From assembly GCA_016184125.1 (NCBI GenBank), contig JACPDG010000040.1, positions 62,001 through 126,000 on the forward strand: a DNA stretch of 64,000 nt. The letters run 5' to 3'. Under the pieces are notes generated by a model. It was given only the letters and a program-made list of their open reading frames with translations, made no database searches and was not told the DNA's origin. Shown in pieces: positions 60,840-64,000 of the stretch; positions within the stretch are counted from its first letter, which is position 1; each line of letters begins with the position of its first letter. A program made the translations under genes and the position numbers. The DNA comes from Candidatus Rokuibacteriota bacterium (lineage in GTDB: Bacteria > Methylomirabilota > Methylomirabilia > Rokubacteriales > CSP1-6).

Positions 60840-62018
60840 GTGACGAGGATCATGCGTGTCGCGTTACTCGGGGTGCTCGCCGTCGTCCTGGCGGCCGGGC
60901 CCGCGCTCGCCCAGGAGAAGGTGAAGATCGGCTTCATCACCTCGCTCTCGGGGCCGGCCGGCATCATCGGCGAGCACATGAAGAACTCCGTGGAGCTCGC
61001 CCTGGACCACCTCGGGCGGAAGGTCGGCGGGCTCGACGTCGAGGTGATCTACGGCGACGACCAGCGGAAGCCCGACGTCGGCAAGCAGCTCGCGGACGAG
61101 ATGCTGAAGAAGCACAAGGTCCACTTCGTCAGCGGCATCATCTGGTCGAACGTGATGCTCGCGGTGGCGCCGACGGTCACCAGCGCGGGCACGCTGATGA
61201 TCGGCACGAACGCCGGCCCGCACCAGCTCGCGGGCAAGATGTGCAACGAGCTGTACTTCACCACGTCCTGGCAGAACGACCAGACGCCCGAGGCGATGGG
61301 CAAGTACATGCGGGACCAGGGCATCACCGACGTGTACGCGATGGCCCCGAACTACGCCGCCGGCAAGGACATGATCTCCGGCTTCAAGCGTTACTTCGAA
61401 GCCAAGCTCGTGGGCGAGGTGTACACGAAGCTCGGCCAGCAGGACTACCAGGCGGAGATCAGCCAGCTCCGGGCGGCGAACCCCAAGGCCGTGTTCGTCT
61501 TCTACCCGGGCGACATGGGCATCCAGTTCCTCAAGCAGTACGCCCAGTCCGGCCTGCGCGAGCAGATCCCGCTCTACTCCGTGTACACGGTCGACGAGAT
61601 CTCGCTGCCCGTCGTGAAGGAGGCGGCGCTCGGGCAGTGGGAGACGCGGTACTGGAGCCCCGACCTCAAGAACGCGGCGAACCAGAAGTACGTCAGCGAC
61701 TACAAGAAGAAGTACGGCAAGATGCCGGTCTTCTACGGCGCTCAGAGCTACGACGGCATCATGCTGATCGACTCGGCGGTCCGCGCGGTGAAGGGCGACC
61801 TCTCGAACACGAAGGGCATGGTCGCCGCGATGCGGAAGGCGGACTACAAGTCGACGCGCGGCACGTACACCTACAACGTCAATCATCATCCGATCCAGAA
61901 CTTCTACCTCCTCCGCGCGGTGAAGGGGGCGGGGGGGCAGCTCGAGATGCAGATCCAGAAGACGGTGTTCGAGAACCACAAGGACGCCTACTACAAGGAA
62001 TGCGGCATGAAGTGGTAG
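60840..62018 (+). CDS. livK: Liv-type ABC transporter substrate-binding protein
   Basis: 392 residues. Signal peptide (MRVALLGVLAVVLAAGPALA, cleaved before QEKVK), then the periplasmic type I binding fold (KIGFITSLSGPAGIIGEHMK, SVELALDHLGRKVGG, SGIIWSNVMLAVAPTVTSAG). The GTG at 60840 or ATG at 60852 is the start. In this lineage many such proteins bind aromatic acids; the neighbouring aromatic genes support that, but the ligand is unknown. An intrinsic terminator follows. Confidence 0.92.
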   Translation: MTRIMRVALLGVLAVVLAAGPALAQEKVKIGFITSLSGPAGIIGEHMKNSVELALDHLGRKVGGLDVEVIYGDDQRKPDVGKQLADEMLKKHKVHFVSGIIWSNVMLAVAPTVTSAGTLMIGTNAGPHQLAGKMCNELYFTTSWQNDQTPEAMGKYMRDQGITDVYAMAPNYAAGKDMISGFKRYFEAKLVGEVYTKLGQQDYQAEISQLRAANPKAVFVFYPGDMGIQFLKQYAQSGLREQIPLYSVYTVDEISLPVVKEAALGQWETRYWSPDLKNAANQKYVSDYKKKYGKMPVFYGAQSYDGIMLIDSAVRAVKGDLSNTKGMVAAMRKADYKSTRGTYTYNVNHHPIQNFYLLRAVKGAGGQLEMQIQKTVFENHKDAYYKECGMKW

Positions 62019-62040
62019 GGCGTCCCCGCCCGGGGATGGA

Positions 62041-62071
62041 GGGGCGCGGCGCCGCCGCGCCCCTTTCGTTT
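62041..62071 (+). terminator. Intrinsic terminator/attenuator between livK and livH
   Basis: Perfect 10-bp stem GGGGCGCGGC / GCCGCGCCCC (62041-62063) and a T-rich tail TTTCGTTT. It probably lets most transcripts end after the abundant binding protein and a few go on to the permeases. Confidence 0.85.
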
Positions 62072-62088
62072 GGCGCCCGACCCCGCCG

Positions 62089-63009
62089 ATGACCGTCCTC
62101 CTCATCGTCGAGCAGGTCCTGAACGGCCTCCAGTACGGCGTGATGCTGTTCCTCATGGCCGCGGGGCTGACGCTCGTCTTCGGCATCATGAACCTCGTCA
62201 ACCTCGCTCACGGCTCGCTCTACATGGTGGGCGCCTACCTCGCGACGTTCTTCTACACGCAGACGGGTTCGTTCCTGCTCGCGGCGCTGCTCGCCCTGCC
62301 CGCCACGCTCGTGGTCGGCATCGTGGTCGAGCTGGTGGCGCTCCGCACGCTCTACGAGCGTGACCACCTCGACCAGGTGCTCGCGACGTTCGGCCTGATC
62401 CTCTTCTTCAACGAGCTGGTGGCGATCGTGTGGGGTCGCTCCGCGCTGTACACGACGCTGCCCGCATGGCTCTCCGGCCACGTCGTGGTGCTTCCTGGAC
62501 TGCGGTATTCCGTCTACCGGGCGCTCGTGATCCTCGTCGGGCTGGCGGTGGCGATCCTGTTGTGGCTGGTCGTCTCGCGCACGCGCCTCGGCATGCTGAT
62601 CCGCGCGGGGGCCTCGAACCGGACCATGCTGTCCGCGCTCGGCGTCAACGTGACGCTGCTCTACACCGTCGTGTTCGGCTTCGGCGCGGCGCTCGCCGGC
62701 CTGGCGGGCCTGATGGCTGGACCGATCTACGCCGTCCAGACGGGCATGGGCGAGCAGATCCTGATCCAGGTCTTCGTCGTGATCGTGATCGGCGGCATCG
62801 GCTCGATCCGCGGCGCGCTCGTCGGGGCGATCCTCGTCGGCATGGTCGACACGTTCGGCGTCTTCGTGAAGCCGATGCTCGGCACCGTGCTCTCGCCCGT
62901 GGCCGCGGACAGCGCGGGGCCCGCCATCGCGTCGATGCTCATCTACCTCTTGATGGCCGTGGTGCTGGCGTTGCGACCCCAGGGCCTCTTCCCCACGCGC
63001 GCCTCGTGA
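62089..63009 (+). CDS. livH: Liv-type ABC transporter permease LivH
   Basis: 306 residues, about eight helices. Seen: LNGLQYGVMLFLMAAGLTLV, FGIMNLVNLAHGSLYMVGAY, GASNRTMLSALGVNV and IGGIGSIRGALVGAILVGMV, the permease coupling region. Stop overlaps livM start (GTGA). Confidence 0.93.
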   Translation: MTVLLIVEQVLNGLQYGVMLFLMAAGLTLVFGIMNLVNLAHGSLYMVGAYLATFFYTQTGSFLLAALLALPATLVVGIVVELVALRTLYERDHLDQVLATFGLILFFNELVAIVWGRSALYTTLPAWLSGHVVVLPGLRYSVYRALVILVGLAVAILLWLVVSRTRLGMLIRAGASNRTMLSALGVNVTLLYTVVFGFGAALAGLAGLMAGPIYAVQTGMGEQILIQVFVVIVIGGIGSIRGALVGAILVGMVDTFGVFVKPMLGTVLSPVAADSAGPAIASMLIYLLMAVVLALRPQGLFPTRAS

Positions 63010-63959
63010 GCCTCGCCACGCGCGCCCGCCCGGCCGCCATGGCGCTCGGTCTCGTCGCGCTCGCCGCGGTGCCCGTGCTGGCCAGCGTCCTCGACCAGCC
63101 GTTCTACGTCGACCTGTTCCGGCGGGTGATGATCTTCGCCGTCGCCGCGCTCTCCCTCGACGTCATCCTCGGGTACGGCGGCATGGTCAGCTTCGGCCAC
63201 GCCGCGTACCTCGGCATCGGCGCCTATGCCGTGGGCGTGACGACCTACCATGGCGTTTCGAACGGGTACGCGCAGTGGGCGCTGGCGATCGTCGCCTCCA
63301 TGGTGGTCGCGCTCGCGATCGGCGCGATCTCGATCCGCACGAGCGGCGTCTACTTCATCATGATCACGCTGGCCTTCACGCAGATGCTGTACTACCTCGG
63401 CATCTCCATCGAGGAGTACGGCGGGGACGACGGGATGCGGCTGGCCACGAAGAGCCAGTTCCCCGGCGTGCTCGACATCGGCAACCCCGCGGCGTTCTAC
63501 TACGTCGTCCTCGGCATCCTCGTGCTCTTCCTCTACCTGGCCCACCGGCTCGTCAACGCGCGGTTCGGGATGGTGATCCGCGCGACGAAATCGAACGAGC
63601 CGCGGGCGCGGGCGGTCGGCTTCTCTCCGTATCCCTACAAGCTCATCGCCTTCGCGGTCGCCGGCGGCATGTGCGGCCTCGCGGGCGCGCTCCTCGTGAA
63701 CCAGACCGAGTACCTGACGCCGGAGTTCATGCACTGGACCCGCTCGGGCGAGATCATGTTCATGGTGATCCTCGGCGGGATGGGCACGCTGGTGGGGCCG
63801 GTGGTCGGGGCCCTCGTCTTCCTGCTCCTCGAGCAGGTGCTGTCGGCGTGGACCGAGCACTGGCAGATCATTCTCGGTCCGTTCCTCGTGCTGGTGGTGC
63901 TCTTCGCCAGGCGCGGGCTGTGGGGTCTCCTGCCCCCCGGAGCAGGCCGGAATGGGTGA
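63006..63959 (+). CDS. livM: Liv-type ABC transporter permease LivM
   Basis: 317 residues. Seen: SLDVILGYGGMVSFGHAAYL, ATKSNEPRARAVGFSPYPYK, and ILGGMGTLVGPVVGALVFLL. The GTG at 63006 overlaps the livH stop. Its stop overlaps livG. Confidence 0.93.
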   Translation: MSLATRARPAAMALGLVALAAVPVLASVLDQPFYVDLFRRVMIFAVAALSLDVILGYGGMVSFGHAAYLGIGAYAVGVTTYHGVSNGYAQWALAIVASMVVALAIGAISIRTSGVYFIMITLAFTQMLYYLGISIEEYGGDDGMRLATKSQFPGVLDIGNPAAFYYVVLGILVLFLYLAHRLVNARFGMVIRATKSNEPRARAVGFSPYPYKLIAFAVAGGMCGLAGALLVNQTEYLTPEFMHWTRSGEIMFMVILGGMGTLVGPVVGALVFLLLEQVLSAWTEHWQIILGPFLVLVVLFARRGLWGLLPPGAGRNG

Positions 63960-64000
63960 GGTCCTCCTCGAGGTGCGTGACCTCGTCAAGAGCTTCGGCG
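63952..64000 (+). CDS. livG: Liv-type ABC transporter ATP-binding protein LivG, start only
   Basis: Only MGEVLLEVRDLVKSFG is visible, the typical start of an ABC ATPase before the Walker A. Overlaps livM by 8 nt. The rest lies beyond the right edge. Confidence 0.8.
   Translation, partial: MGEVLLEVRDLVKSFG

Overview
The window is a high-GC bacterial chromosome segment (most third codon positions are G or C) from a Gram-negative-type cell: it has lpxC, lepB, lepA, hemW, a CIRCE-controlled hrcA-grpE-dnaJ block and many c-type cytochromes. The mix of several heme-copper oxidases, a CydA-like oxidase, branched-chain-amino-acid-type (Liv) transporters and xanthine-dehydrogenase-family enzymes resembles uncultivated soil and subsurface lineages such as Rokubacteria/Methylomirabilota. 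That placement is inference from gene content; no rRNA gene is present to test it.

Layout. 1-16.4 kb (minus strand) holds housekeeping genes: an NtrY-type sensor kinase (cut by the left edge), a DUF4390 protein, lpxC, archease, rsmE, prmA, dnaJ, grpE, hrcA, hemW, lepB, lepA, then a nucleotide-sugar block (nucleotidyltransferase, Trm112-like protein, two epimerase-family proteins, UDP-glucose dehydrogenase). 16.6-27.4 kb (minus) carries two heme-copper oxidase operons, one with a fused subunit I-III, plus ctaG and a diheme cytochrome c. An amidohydrolase and an unusually AT-rich divergent intergenic region follow. 28.9-34.2 kb (plus) is an unusual cluster: an Mrp-type ATPase, a zinc-ribbon/PCP_red protein, a ferredoxin, a two-domain universal stress protein with two PCP_red-like segments, and a radical SAM/SPASM protein ending in another PCP_red-like segment. 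It leads into a CydA-like oxidase, three membrane or periplasmic c-type cytochromes (one fused to an ethylbenzene-dehydrogenase-type heme domain) and a cupredoxin (34.4-40.0 kb). A third heme-copper oxidase operon follows (40.0-45.8 kb). 46.6-50.9 kb has two acyl-CoA dehydrogenases behind a clear promoter and operator-like palindrome, a Nudix hydrolase and a glycine-rich stress-type protein. 51.1-60.6 kb is an aromatic-acid block: a PadR regulator, a 4-hydroxybenzoyl-CoA-reductase-type molybdoenzyme with its maturation factors, a benzoate-CoA-ligase-family enzyme and a LigB-type dioxygenase. 60.8-64 kb is a Liv-type ABC transporter running off the right edge.

The most striking non-coding feature is a dispersed, structured repeat, called GB1 here (gene-boundary repeat). 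It occurs at about 15 places in 64 kb, singly or as 2-3 tandem units. Each unit has a loosely conserved tail, a GC-rich stem whose two arms change together between copies, and a conserved G6/C6 head hairpin. The head lies almost always against a coding-region boundary: in sense orientation just 5' of a start codon, or in antisense orientation just 3' of a stop codon. Several copies provide the stop or start codon of the neighbouring gene. A second family of 48-bp palindromes (PAL48) occurs near ugd and upstream of the stress protein, with a half copy in frame inside ctaG. No tRNA, rRNA, CRISPR array, insertion sequence or transposase was found.

Working picture: an aerobic or facultative organism with a highly branched respiratory chain and capacity for aromatic-acid use. 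A possible tetrapyrrole- or redox-related PCP_red module sits directly upstream of the CydA-like/cytochrome block.
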